Source: Peptococcaceae bacterium (GTDB lineage Bacteria; Bacillota; Peptococcia; Peptococcales; Peptococcaceae). From it: a stretch of 37,566 bases of DNA. Under the pieces are notes generated by a model that was given only the letters and a program-made list of their open reading frames with translations, had not been told where the DNA came from and made no database searches. Position 1 is the stretch's first letter; each line of letters begins with the position of its first letter. Of the stretch, positions 22,999-31,662 are shown in pieces. The stretch lies in assembly GCA_017547685.1 (NCBI GenBank), contig JAFYPD010000092.1:1-37566 (forward strand), in the 5' to 3' direction. Position numbers and translations under genes: made by a program.

Positions 22999-24342
22999 TT
23001 ACCGTTTATCGCGGTCACGGCTGCCGGTCAGTGTTTTCTTTGTTGTTTTTGCCTGCTGTTTCGGGTGTTCCACCGAATTCACCAGATGGTCATACTGATT
23101 TCTCTTGCCTGGTGCAGCAGCTGCTGCTGTGCTGCGGCTGGCCGCTTCTTTTTTGCGCTGTGCACGGCGCACATTGCTCAGAATCCGGCTGATAATGGAT
23201 GCAATGTAAACCACCGACAGGAACAGGGTACTCATAAACAGCCAGTTCACCGGTTTGCGCATTTCATCCTGTGCAACCAGCGGCACTTCATGAATCACCG
23301 CACCATCCACCAGAACTTCCAGAACTCCGACCTGACTGTTTTTCTTGATTGGAAGCTCCACATCAGTCAGGATGCGCTGATACGAAACAATGGATGCACT
23401 GTCGGTGGACTGAATCACACTGTAGTCTTCCCCCGCAGCCACACGCACCTGTTTTCCGTCTTCATACGCCAGCGTTGTTTCCAGCGTGTCTTTCTGAATC
23501 ACAGGGACAATTTTTGTACGTTCAAACCCGTAGGTCAGAACTTTTTTCATGTTCTGATAAATGGTTTCATCGGGCGCCCCCAGAATAACACCAATCAGTT
23601 CTCTGGTTTCACGCTGTGCAGAGCCCACCAGCGTATACTGCGCACCGCTGCTGCTGCCGCCTTTTAAACCGGTGGTTTCAGACATAATACTGAACAGCTT
23701 GTTGGTGGTCGGCAGCGGTTTTTCATAGCTGACACCTTTCCAGTTTACCTGCTGCAGCATCACCATTTCACGGAAAGTTTCATTCTGCATGGCATAGCGC
23801 GCCAGTTTGGCCATATCTTCTGCAGTCACCAGCTGGCCTTCTGCATCCATCCCGCTTGGATTTTTAAAGGCAGAGCTGGTCATACCCAGTTCTTTCGCCT
23901 TGTCATTCATTTTTGTCACAAATTTATCAACCGACCCGCCTACTTCATGGGCAACCGCATAAGCGGCATCGTTGGCGGAGGAAATCAGCATCACTTCTAC
24001 TAAAGAACGCAGTGTATAGTGCTCCCCTTTGCCCAGATGCACGGTCACCGCACCGCTGGCATTAAAATCAGGCAGTTCCGGCACAGTCACCTCATTATCC
24101 AGTTTTCCGCTCTCAATGGCCAGAATGGCTGTCATAATCTGCGCAGTACCGGCTGGCGCACACGGCTGCTGATAATTATTGCCGAACAGAACTTCCCCGG
24201 TACTGGCCTCCACTACAATGTAGCCGGCGGCACTTACCTCCGGTATCGACCCGGTCACCACATCGGCCATGGCCGCACCTGGCAGCAGCGTGAATAACAT
24301 CGTCATCAGTAATAAAATAGAAACAAGCTTTTTGTTATGCAT
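22999..24342 (-). CDS. D-alanyl-D-alanine carboxypeptidase homologue lacking key catalytic residues
   Basis: The overall match is to DacA/DacF-type S11 peptidases: signal peptide, core beginning SAAGYIVVEASTGEVLFGNN, then a beta-rich C-terminal domain, a membrane anchor (NWLFMSTLFLSVVYIASIIS) and a basic Ala-rich tail. The nucleophile motif S-x-x-K is replaced by Gly65-Thr-Ala-Gln68 (CAPAGTAQIM), and K-T-G is Lys227-Gly-Gly. Only the S-x-N motif (Ser122-Ala-Asn124) is intact. A classical acyl-enzyme mechanism is therefore impossible. The frame is otherwise intact and well conserved, so it is probably a pseudo-enzyme with a binding or regulatory role. The ATG at 24342 is preferred because GGTGGAG precedes it. 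Confidence 0.88.
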   Translation of the reverse strand: MHNKKLVSILLLMTMLFTLLPGAAMADVVTGSIPEVSAAGYIVVEASTGEVLFGNNYQQPCAPAGTAQIMTAILAIESGKLDNEVTVPELPDFNASGAVTVHLGKGEHYTLRSLVEVMLISSANDAAYAVAHEVGGSVDKFVTKMNDKAKELGMTSSAFKNPSGMDAEGQLVTAEDMAKLARYAMQNETFREMVMLQQVNWKGVSYEKPLPTTNKLFSIMSETTGLKGGSSSGAQYTLVGSAQRETRELIGVILGAPDETIYQNMKKVLTYGFERTKIVPVIQKDTLETTLAYEDGKQVRVAAGEDYSVIQSTDSASIVSYQRILTDVELPIKKNSQVGVLEVLVDGAVIHEVPLVAQDEMRKPVNWLFMSTLFLSVVYIASIISRILSNVRRAQRKKEAASRSTAAAAAPGKRNQYDHLVNSVEHPKQQAKTTKKTLTGSRDRDKR

Positions 24343-24519
24343 AATACTCCACCTTTTCATCGAACTGTTTATCGGAATCGTTACGTTTTTCGTGTATCAT
24401 CTTCACTTTGTTACGTATATGATTTATCAAGGTATATTATATCACAAAAATTACAAAATGGTTAAAATTTTTTCTGTATTCCTGGCATTTCTCCGACTTT
24501 TTTACAGAATCGATGCATC

Positions 24520-26670
24520 TTATTCCGCAGGAGCGGAGAAACTGCCCAGGGAAATCCGTACCGCACCCTGCCTGTCCGTGCGATGCACGGGAATACCAGC
24601 ATTCTGCAGCAGCTGCAGAACGTCCTCATGGGGATGCCCGTATCGATTCTGCTGCCCGGCAGAAATAACTGCCAGCTGCACGCCTTTCTGCCGTAACATC
24701 TGATACAGGGATGCGCTGGCGGAAAATCTGCTGCCATGATGCGGCACCGTCCATATCGTAATCTGCTGCTGCATCTTCACAAAAGCCTCTGCCCCCTGTA
24801 CCGATAAATCACCGGGAAAGGCGATTGTGACAGCATCAATCTGTACAGCTGCTGTCAGCGCTCTGCTGTTGGTTCCTGTGCTGCCGTCGGCAACCGCATA
24901 CAGCCGCACTTCTCCATTCTGCAATGCCAGGGCAGCACCCGCTGCAACCGGTTTGATTGCTGCGTCCTGTTCCCGTGCCAGCTCCAGCAGCGGCTGTACC
25001 GCTTCCCGCTGCATCTGGCTATATTCCATGCAGAGATATCGCACCGGGATCTGCTCCAGCACCTGCATAACACCGCCGATATGGTCCGCATCTCCATGCG
25101 ACAGTACCATAGCCTGCACTTCATTGACACCATACCAGGCCAGACAGGAGGCCAGCTCCCGTTCCTGTGTGCCGCCGTCAAAAATGACAGTCTCCCCCTG
25201 TTCCGTTCGCAGTATGGCACTGCTCCCCTGCCCTGCATCCAGATATAACAGTTCATCGCCGTCAGGCGGTGCAGGAATACAGAGAAGCACTGCAGCAGTC
25301 AGACAGACTGCCGCAGTATTTCGCGCAGAGGTTTCCGCTTCTTTCTTTCTATACAGCCATCTCCACAAAAAGAACAGAAACAGCAGATAACAGAGCATGG
25401 CCATCCAGCCCGGTCTGCCGATATACCAGTGTCCTGTTCCGATCCAATCAGACAGCAGTGTGGTTCCCTGCAATAAAAATTTCAGCAGAACGGTTACCGG
25501 CAAAAAGAAGAAACTGCCGCCAGCCGGCAGCAGTGCCGTACACAAAAACGCCAGCAGCATAGCCGGCACAGCAATGGATACCACCGGTACCAGCAGCAGA
25601 TTAAACAGCGGAGATAAGAAAGACAGCGTATAAAAATGCCAGGCTGTCAACGGCAGACTGCCCAGATAGGCCGCACCAGCCACTGCCAGACTGTCCCGCA
25701 GCCAGAGCCAGCGCACCCATTGCAGTTTTTTCTGCAGCGGCTTCACAAACAGAAGCAGTGCCAGCGTGACACCAAAAGAGAGCTGAAACCCGGCTGCAAA
25801 TACTAAAAATGGATTGTCAAACAGCAATAAAACAGCTGCCAGCGCCAGAAAATCAACCGGTGCCGGCGGTCGCAGCAAGCGTGTGGCCAGTGCTGCCAGA
25901 AGCAGCATCACTGCTGCCCGGACAGCGGAAGGCGGCAGCCCGGTCAGAATACAGTAGAACCCAAGCACAGCCATCAGGCAGACGAATGACAGCCAGTTTC
26001 GCTCCATGCCTAATAGCCGAAACACAAAAAGCAGCAAGGTTCCCGCAAAACCAACGTGCAGACCGGATACAGCAAACATATGGGCAATGCCCATCCGCTG
26101 GCTCAACCGGTAAAACTCCTGTTCCAGCTGTTGTTTTTCGCCCAGCAGCAGTGCCATAGCCAATCCCTCCTGTTCTGGAGCAAGAACCTGACGGGCTGTC
26201 TTTTTCAGCCAGCACTGCATCTGCCAGGATAAGCGCCAGATACCCTGCGGCTCCTGCAAAACAACAATCTCGTCAGCCATTATCTTGATGCGGGCCTGTT
26301 TACTGCGCAGCCACTGTGCTTCATCAAAGCCGCCGGGATTTCGCTGTCCCTGCGGCAATTCCAGCAGGCCGTGTATCTGCAGTCTGGTTCCTGTAGGATA
26401 CCAGATGGCTGTATCGTTCTCCGCCTCCCGGTTTCGCGGCAGAGAAACATAAAGCATTTCTTTCTGTCTGTCCAGCTTCAGCCACAAATAGTTCTGCCCG
26501 TCACGGCTTTCCCGCACCGTACCGGCTATGGTAACGGTTTTTCCTGTATCAGCTGCCAAAACAGACGGCGCTGTTTCCAGCCATGGCATCATCAGCAGCA
26601 GCCCGGCCAGAAACAGTAACAGCAGCCAGACCATCCGGTGTTCTCTGTAATAATATCTATCAACAACCAT
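24520..26670 (-). CDS. comEC: DNA internalisation competence protein ComEC/Rec2
   Basis: The 716-aa membrane protein is the DNA channel of natural transformation. It has two N-terminal membrane helices and an OB-like segment, a central competence domain with many helices (about 200-470, including AHMFAVSGLHVGFAGTLLLF and GLPPSAVRAAVMLL), and a C-terminal metallo-beta-lactamase-like domain (about 480-716) with VLSHGDADHIGGVMQ and TVPHHGSRFSAS, which carry the metal ligands. The length is normal. The ATG at 26670 is preferred over the GTG at 26679 because AGGTG lies just before it. The hyd promoter fires from the same divergent region. Confidence 0.95.
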   Translation of the reverse strand: MVVDRYYYREHRMVWLLLLFLAGLLLMMPWLETAPSVLAADTGKTVTIAGTVRESRDGQNYLWLKLDRQKEMLYVSLPRNREAENDTAIWYPTGTRLQIHGLLELPQGQRNPGGFDEAQWLRSKQARIKIMADEIVVLQEPQGIWRLSWQMQCWLKKTARQVLAPEQEGLAMALLLGEKQQLEQEFYRLSQRMGIAHMFAVSGLHVGFAGTLLLFVFRLLGMERNWLSFVCLMAVLGFYCILTGLPPSAVRAAVMLLLAALATRLLRPPAPVDFLALAAVLLLFDNPFLVFAAGFQLSFGVTLALLLFVKPLQKKLQWVRWLWLRDSLAVAGAAYLGSLPLTAWHFYTLSFLSPLFNLLLVPVVSIAVPAMLLAFLCTALLPAGGSFFFLPVTVLLKFLLQGTTLLSDWIGTGHWYIGRPGWMAMLCYLLFLFFLWRWLYRKKEAETSARNTAAVCLTAAVLLCIPAPPDGDELLYLDAGQGSSAILRTEQGETVIFDGGTQERELASCLAWYGVNEVQAMVLSHGDADHIGGVMQVLEQIPVRYLCMEYSQMQREAVQPLLELAREQDAAIKPVAAGAALALQNGEVRLYAVADGSTGTNSRALTAAVQIDAVTIAFPGDLSVQGAEAFVKMQQQITIWTVPHHGSRFSASASLYQMLRQKGVQLAVISAGQQNRYGHPHEDVLQLLQNAGIPVHRTDRQGAVRISLGSFSAPAE

Positions 26671-26683
26671 TATTTTCACCTGC

Positions 26684-26712
26684 TTTACAAATTAAGACAA
26701 AACGATTATACT
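26684..26712 (+). promoter_or_regulatory. Promoter of the hydrogenase maturation operon leader
   Basis: -35 TTTACA (26684-26689), 17-bp spacer, -10 TATACT (26707-26712). It faces away from comEC, whose start is at 26670. Confidence 0.65.
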
Positions 26713-26718
26713 AAAGGT

Positions 26719-26952
26719 AATCCAATTGATTGGTCTGGGGGCTTCGGCAAACAGGCGGATGAAGGGGAGGCACACAAATTTATATGTGACCACACCTATA
26801 CCAAGGGAATATCCTGAGGGACGGGGAACGGATTCCGGCAGGCTGCCTGCAGTCGTATCACAGTTATTTTTTTGCGATATGTATCTTGTTGATAGCAGTT
26901 TTGCTATATCGATATTTCTTCCCCGTATTCCATCTGGAGTGCGGGGATTTTT
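26719..26952 (+). promoter_or_regulatory. Structured 5' leader with intrinsic terminator (candidate riboswitch or attenuator)
   Basis: About 270 bases separate the predicted start point from the first ATG. The last part holds an 11-bp G-U-tolerant hairpin CCCCGTATTCC-ATCT-GGAGTGCGGGG (26921-26946) followed by ATTTTT, a good intrinsic terminator 38 bases before the ATG. An upstream ACGGGG at 26821-26826 can pair with the left arm CCCCGT and so act as antiterminator. The region before it (CCAATTGATTGG; a GC-rich block 26735-26860) is rich in possible stems and does not match any riboswitch class I could recall. Confidence 0.6.
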
Positions 26953-26989
26953 ACGTTCCCTGAAAAAACGGAAAAAAGGAGTTGAATGC

Positions 26990-27244
26990 ATGGGAAAACG
27001 GATTGGTTTTATCGGTATCATTGTGGAAGATACCGAGGCTGTAAGAAACATGAACGATTTACTGAGCCAGTACAGCCATTTGATTGTTGGCCGTATGGGC
27101 ATCCCGCGTCACGGCGCTGTGAACGTTATCGTGGTGATTATTGAAGGCGATAACGACGAAATCGGCGCTTTAACCGGCAAGCTGGGCGGCCTGAAAGGCC
27201 TCACCGTTCGTTCTGCGCTGAGCAATTATGTCATTCCGGAGTGA
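26990..27244 (+). CDS. TM1266-family putative regulator of the iron-only hydrogenase system
   Basis: The 84-aa protein begins MGKRIGFIGIIVEDTEAVRN and has the ferredoxin-like alpha/beta fold (NikR C-terminal/ACT-like) with IPRHGAVNVIVVIIEGDNDE. TM1266 relatives are typically encoded next to hydE and hydG in hydrogenase-containing anaerobes, and a regulatory role is proposed from that association. The ATG at 26990 has AAAGGAG 8 bases upstream; the frame stays open further back but only through the leader. The stop lies 6 bases before hydE. Confidence 0.9.
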   Translation: MGKRIGFIGIIVEDTEAVRNMNDLLSQYSHLIVGRMGIPRHGAVNVIVVIIEGDNDEIGALTGKLGGLKGLTVRSALSNYVIPE

Positions 27245-27250
27245 TGGCCT

Positions 27251-28303
27251 ATGACACAGACACTGACCGCATTATTAGACAAAGCCCGGCACACATCAGA
27301 ACTGACTTACGAAGAGCTGCTGCAATTATTGTCGCTGCCCGATGAACAGATTCCGGAGCTGATGGCGGCCGCCGATGAAGTACGGCAGAATACCGTCGGC
27401 AATCAGGTACATCTGCGCGGTATCATCGAGTTCTCCAATTACTGCAGACAGCACTGCTGCTACTGCGGTCTGCGTGCGGACCACAGCACAGCCAGCCGGT
27501 ACCGGCTCACGCCGGAGCAGATTATCGACACTGCCGCCGCAGCTGCCAAAACCGGATATCGCACGCTGGTACTGCAAAGCGGTGAAGACCCGCTGATTCC
27601 GGCGGAAACCATCGCTGAGCTCACCAGAGAAATCAAAAAGCTGGATGTGGCGGTCACCCTGTCCTGCGGAGAACGCAGCTACGATGTATACCGGCTCTGG
27701 CGGGAAGCAGGCGCTGACCGTTACTTAATCAAGCAGGAAACTGCAGATCCGGCACTGTATAAATGCATTCGCCCCGGCCACACGCTGCAGGAACGATTAC
27801 AATGCCAGAAATGGCTCAAAGAGCTGGGCTATCAGCTTGGCTCCGGCTGCATGATTGGTATCCCGGGACAGACTGTGGAAATTCTGGCCCGCGACCTGCA
27901 GCTGATGAAAGAAATGAACACAGATATGAGCGGTATGGGGCCATTTATTCCCCACCCGCAGACACCATTAAAATCTGGTACCACCGGCAGCATTTCCATG
28001 ACACTGAAAATGCTGGCTGCTGCCCGCCTGTACATGCCATGGCTGCTGTTACCGGCTACCACAGCTCTGGCCTCTCTCCACCCAAAAGGGCGTGAACTGG
28101 CATTGCGTGCCGGTGCCAACGTTATCATGCCGAACGTGACACCGGAGCATGTACGCAGCATGTACCAGATTTATCCGGGTAAATTGAACACCCGGGACTC
28201 GATGACAGATTATTACAACAGAATCAAGGACATCGTCGAATCAGAAGGACGCACCCTTGCCACAGACTTCGGGCACAGTATGCATCCGGCATTTCAACTA
28301 TAG
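27251..28303 (+). CDS. hydE: [FeFe]-hydrogenase H-cluster maturase HydE (radical SAM)
   Basis: The 350-aa radical SAM protein has the cluster motif C-x3-C-x2-C at Cys65, Cys69 and Cys72 (NYCRQHCCYCGLR). The conserved blocks VLQSGEDPLI, YLIKQETADPALYKCIRPGH and GSGCMIGIPGQTVE are typical of HydE. HydE acts after HydG on the organometallic precursor and helps build the dithiolate-bridged di-iron site. GGAG lies before the ATG. It is followed at 12 bases by hydG. Confidence 0.96.
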   Translation: MTQTLTALLDKARHTSELTYEELLQLLSLPDEQIPELMAAADEVRQNTVGNQVHLRGIIEFSNYCRQHCCYCGLRADHSTASRYRLTPEQIIDTAAAAAKTGYRTLVLQSGEDPLIPAETIAELTREIKKLDVAVTLSCGERSYDVYRLWREAGADRYLIKQETADPALYKCIRPGHTLQERLQCQKWLKELGYQLGSGCMIGIPGQTVEILARDLQLMKEMNTDMSGMGPFIPHPQTPLKSGTTGSISMTLKMLAAARLYMPWLLLPATTALASLHPKGRELALRAGANVIMPNVTPEHVRSMYQIYPGKLNTRDSMTDYYNRIKDIVESEGRTLATDFGHSMHPAFQL

Positions 28304-28315
28304 GAGGTTTTCACT

Positions 28316-29731
28316 ATGTATAATCCAAACTCTATGATTGCAACAGAATTTATTGACCACCAGGAAATCCTGGATTCTCTGGCTTATGCTGCTGAAAATA
28401 AAAGCAACTACGACCTCATCAACGGTCTGATTGAACGGGCGGCAGACTGCAAAGGCCTGACCCATCGGGAAGCTGCTGTGCTGCTGGAATGTGACATTCC
28501 TGAGCTGAATGAAAAAATGTACACACTGGCCAAAAAAATCAAACAGCAGATTTACGGCGACCGTATTGTTCTGTTTGCACCGCTGTATCTGTCCAACTAC
28601 TGCATCAACGGCTGTGTGTACTGTCCGTACCACGGGCCGAACAAACACATCAAACGGAAAAAACTGAACCGGGAGGAAATCATTCAGGAAGTAATCGCGC
28701 TGCAGGATATGGGTCACAAACGTCTGGCATTAGAAGCCGGTGAAGACCCTGTGAACAACCCCATTGAATATATTCTGGACTGTATCGATGCCGTTTACAG
28801 TGTGAAACATAAAAACGGGGATATCCGCCGTGTCAATGTTAATATCGCTGCAACAACTGTTGAAAATTACAAAAAACTGAAGGATGCCGGTATCGGCACC
28901 TACATTCTGTTCCAGGAAACCTACAACAAAGAAAGCTACGAAAAGCTGCATCCGTTCGGACCGAAATCTGATTATGCATATCACACCGAGGCCATGGACC
29001 GCGCCATGCAGGGCGGTATCGATGATGTCGGGCTGGGGGTGCTGTTCGGCCTGGAACTGTACCGGTATGAACTGGTAGGGATTCTGATGCATGCGGAACA
29101 TCTGGAAGCGGCATTCGGCGTTGGTCCGCACACCATCAGTGTGCCGAGAATCTGTCCAGCCGATGACATTGACCCTGCCACATTCACCAATGCTATTCCT
29201 GACGAAATCTTTGAAAAAATCGTAGCAATCCTGCGTATCGCTGTACCATACACCGGTATGATTGTTTCCACCCGGGAGTCTCAGAAAACCCGTGAAAAAG
29301 TGCTGAATTTAGGTGTTTCCCAGATTTCCGGCGGTTCCCGCACAAGCGTTGGCGGCTACACCGAAGAAGAACGCCCGACCGATACCAACCAGTTTGATGT
29401 AAGCGATACCCGCACTCTGGATGAAGTCATGAAATGGCTGCTGGAAATCGGCTATGTGCCGAGCTTCTGCACCGCATGCTACCGTGCCGGCCGTACCGGC
29501 GACCGCTTCATGCAGTTCGCCAAAACCGGTGAAATCCATAACTTCTGTCATCCAAACGCACTGATGACACTGAAAGAATACCTGGAAGACTATGCGTCTC
29601 CGGAAACCAAAGCCATCGGTGAAAAAGTCATCGCCGAACAGCTGCCGAACATCACAGACCCTGTGAAACACAGAATCTGTGCGGAAAACATTAAAAAAAT
29701 TGAAGAAGGCCAGCGCGACTTCCGGTTCTAA
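28316..29731 (+). CDS. hydG: [FeFe]-hydrogenase maturase HydG (radical SAM tyrosine lyase)
   Basis: HydG splits tyrosine to give the CO and cyanide ligands of the H-cluster. This 471-aa protein has the SAM cluster motif at Cys96, Cys100 and Cys103 (NYCINGCVYCPYH) and the second cluster motif C-x2-C-x22-C at Cys385, Cys388 and Cys411, as required for the auxiliary cluster. AGGAGG precedes the ATG. It is the last gene of the operon. HydF and the hydrogenase itself are not within this window. Confidence 0.97.
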   Translation: MYNPNSMIATEFIDHQEILDSLAYAAENKSNYDLINGLIERAADCKGLTHREAAVLLECDIPELNEKMYTLAKKIKQQIYGDRIVLFAPLYLSNYCINGCVYCPYHGPNKHIKRKKLNREEIIQEVIALQDMGHKRLALEAGEDPVNNPIEYILDCIDAVYSVKHKNGDIRRVNVNIAATTVENYKKLKDAGIGTYILFQETYNKESYEKLHPFGPKSDYAYHTEAMDRAMQGGIDDVGLGVLFGLELYRYELVGILMHAEHLEAAFGVGPHTISVPRICPADDIDPATFTNAIPDEIFEKIVAILRIAVPYTGMIVSTRESQKTREKVLNLGVSQISGGSRTSVGGYTEEERPTDTNQFDVSDTRTLDEVMKWLLEIGYVPSFCTACYRAGRTGDRFMQFAKTGEIHNFCHPNALMTLKEYLEDYASPETKAIGEKVIAEQLPNITDPVKHRICAENIKKIEEGQRDFRF

Positions 29732-29807
29732 TCCGCTGCAGACCGCATGTCATAAGCTGTACCTTTCAATTTATTCAGCGAAATAAAACCATTACAAGAC
29801 ATCATGG

Positions 29808-29848
29808 GGTCTGAGCAAAACAGGTTCGTTTTGTTCAGACCTCGTTTT
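29808..29848 (+). terminator. Intrinsic terminator of the hyd operon
   Basis: GGTCTGARCAAAAC and GTTTTGTTCAGACC form a 14-bp stem around AGGTTC, followed by TCGTTTT. The rest of the gap up to 30060 holds no open frame with a ribosome site. Confidence 0.85.
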
Positions 29849-30074
29849 ATCTTCTCGCACATTTTTTATTACAATATTTCCCATTCGTACGCTAATTCCT
29901 GCTGACACGGAACGCTATTAGCAGCTTTTATCTGATTCGACAATATTAAAAAAATCAGCTGCGATTCTTACAAAACAGGCAATTTTCTGCTTTCCTATTT
30001 CAGACAGATATGATACCATTATATCGGCAAGAAGCCTGAAAAACTTATTCCAAACATCTAGGAGGTGACATCCG

Positions 30075-30743
30075 TTGCTTCAGGAAATGTGGCAGCTTTA
30101 TCTGTCACGGCAGGATTATTTTCACGACTTACTGCTGGAACATTTGCAGCTCTCCGCAATCTCGATTGTACTGGCACTGCTGATTGGTCTGGCACTGGGG
30201 ATTCTCATTGCACAGCAGGATCGATTCTCTCTGCCGGTACTGGGAACCATCAACTTTATCTACACCATCCCGTCCATTGCACTGTTTGGTATTCTGCTTC
30301 CGTTTACCGGGCTGGGCAACACAACGGCCATTATTGCATTGACTGTATATGCCTTGCTGCCCGTGGTGCGAAACACCTACGCCGGGCTGAAAAATATCGA
30401 CCCGACCATTCTGGAAGCAGGCGTCGGCATGGGCAGTACCGCATGGCAGCTGCTGTGGAAAATCAAACTGCCGCTGGCACTGCCGGTCATCATGGCGGGG
30501 ATTCGCAACATGGTGGTGATGGTGATTGCCACCTGCGGGATTGCATCGTTTATCGGCGCTGGCGGTTTAGGAGTTGCTATCTTCCGCGGCATTACCACCT
30601 ATCAGCTCGCCATGACCTATCTGGGCAGCCTGATGATTGCGGCTGTGGCACTGTTGTGCGATATTCTGCTGGGAAAAGTGGAAAAACGGATTACCCTCCG
30701 CGTCAACGGAACGATTCCGGAAAAGAAAACAAAAAGGAGTTAA
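30075..30743 (+). CDS. Osmoprotectant/quaternary-amine ABC transporter permease (OpuCB/ProW type)
   Basis: The 222-aa permease has about five membrane segments and the binding-protein-dependent transport motif around EAGVGMGSTAWQLLWKIKLP, plus the N-terminal INFIYTIPSIALFGILLP typical of OpuC/OsmU permeases. The start is a TTG 7 bases after the perfect site AGGAGGTG. It opens a three-gene operon (permease, binding protein, ATPase). Only one permease is present, where OpuC has two, so it may act as a homodimer. Confidence 0.9.
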   Translation: MLQEMWQLYLSRQDYFHDLLLEHLQLSAISIVLALLIGLALGILIAQQDRFSLPVLGTINFIYTIPSIALFGILLPFTGLGNTTAIIALTVYALLPVVRNTYAGLKNIDPTILEAGVGMGSTAWQLLWKIKLPLALPVIMAGIRNMVVMVIATCGIASFIGAGGLGVAIFRGITTYQLAMTYLGSLMIAAVALLCDILLGKVEKRITLRVNGTIPEKKTKRS

Positions 30744-30747
30744 AATC

Positions 30748-31662
30748 ATGAAGAAAAACAGCAAAAAAATCTTAACAGTTCTGTTACTGTGCTGCTTTGC
30801 AGCGGCCAGTCTGGCAGGCTGCGGTACAAATACCGCCGACAGCGAACTGCCGCCAATCAAAATCGGCTGCAAAAGCATGTCCGAACAGATGATTCTGCAG
30901 GAAATTCTGGCACAGTTAATTGAAGCCAAAACTGATTATACCGTAGAACGCATCGAACCTATTGCCGGCGGCACCAGCAATATTCAGGTGGCGATGGAAA
31001 GCGGCGAAATTGATTTATATCCGGAATACACTGGCACCGGCTGGCTGACCGTGCTGAAACACGAAGAAACCAAAGATGCCGATTATATGTATGAAGAACT
31101 GAACAAGCAGTACAACGAAACCTACAACATGAGCTGGGTCAGCCTGTACGGCTTTGAAAACACCTACACACTGGCCGTGCGCGCTGAAACCGCAGAACAG
31201 TATAACTTGACTAAAATTTCTGATTTGTCTGCTGTCAGCGACCAGTTAATCTTCGGGGCTAACTTTGACTACTTTGAACGGGAAGACGGCTATCCAAAAG
31301 TGTGTGCCACCTACAACCTGAATTTCAAAGACACCGCCGAAGTGGATATGGGCCTCAAATACCAGACCTTAATGGAAGGGAACTGCGATGTACTGAATGC
31401 CTACACCACGGACTCCCAGATTGCTGAATACGGCCTTGTAACACTGGAAGATGACCTGGGACTGTTTACCGACTACCGCTGCAGCACCGTAGTGCGCAAC
31501 GAGGCACTGGAAACCTATCCGGAATTAAAAGAAACACTGATGCTGATGGAAGGCTTAATCAGCAACGAAGAAATGACCCGGATGAACTATGAACTGAACA
31601 CCAATCATCGTCTGGAAAGTGAAATCGCTGCAGAATTCCTGCAGTCCAAAGGAATGATTTAA
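30748..31662 (+). CDS. Osmoprotectant ABC transporter substrate-binding lipoprotein (OpuCC/OsmX type)
   Basis: The 304-aa lipoprotein has a signal peptide with lipobox LAGC (Cys near residue 26). The mature part starts with PPIKIGCKSMSEQMILQEIL and carries GGTSNIQVAMESGEIDLYPE and YTGTGWLTVL, hallmarks of the glycine betaine/choline-binding OpuAC family. The ATG at 30748 follows AAGGAG; it lies 4 bases after the permease stop. The substrate is predicted as a quaternary amine and may be choline, carnitine or betaine; aromatic-box residues were not checked structurally. Confidence 0.9.
   Translation: MKKNSKKILTVLLLCCFAAASLAGCGTNTADSELPPIKIGCKSMSEQMILQEILAQLIEAKTDYTVERIEPIAGGTSNIQVAMESGEIDLYPEYTGTGWLTVLKHEETKDADYMYEELNKQYNETYNMSWVSLYGFENTYTLAVRAETAEQYNLTKISDLSAVSDQLIFGANFDYFEREDGYPKVCATYNLNFKDTAEVDMGLKYQTLMEGNCDVLNAYTTDSQIAEYGLVTLEDDLGLFTDYRCSTVVRNEALETYPELKETLMLMEGLISNEEMTRMNYELNTNHRLESEIAAEFLQSKGMI

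Noticed and set aside
26719..26952. Cobalamin, TPP, SAM, Moco or c-di-GMP riboswitch upstream of hydE
   Set aside because: None of the conserved core motifs that I can recall for these classes is present, so only an unclassified leader is reported.
30065..30751. Long open frame in a second phase over the permease gene
   Set aside because: Composition is Thr/Arg/His-rich without membrane segments; it is a shadow of the permease, which has the perfect ribosome site and family motifs.
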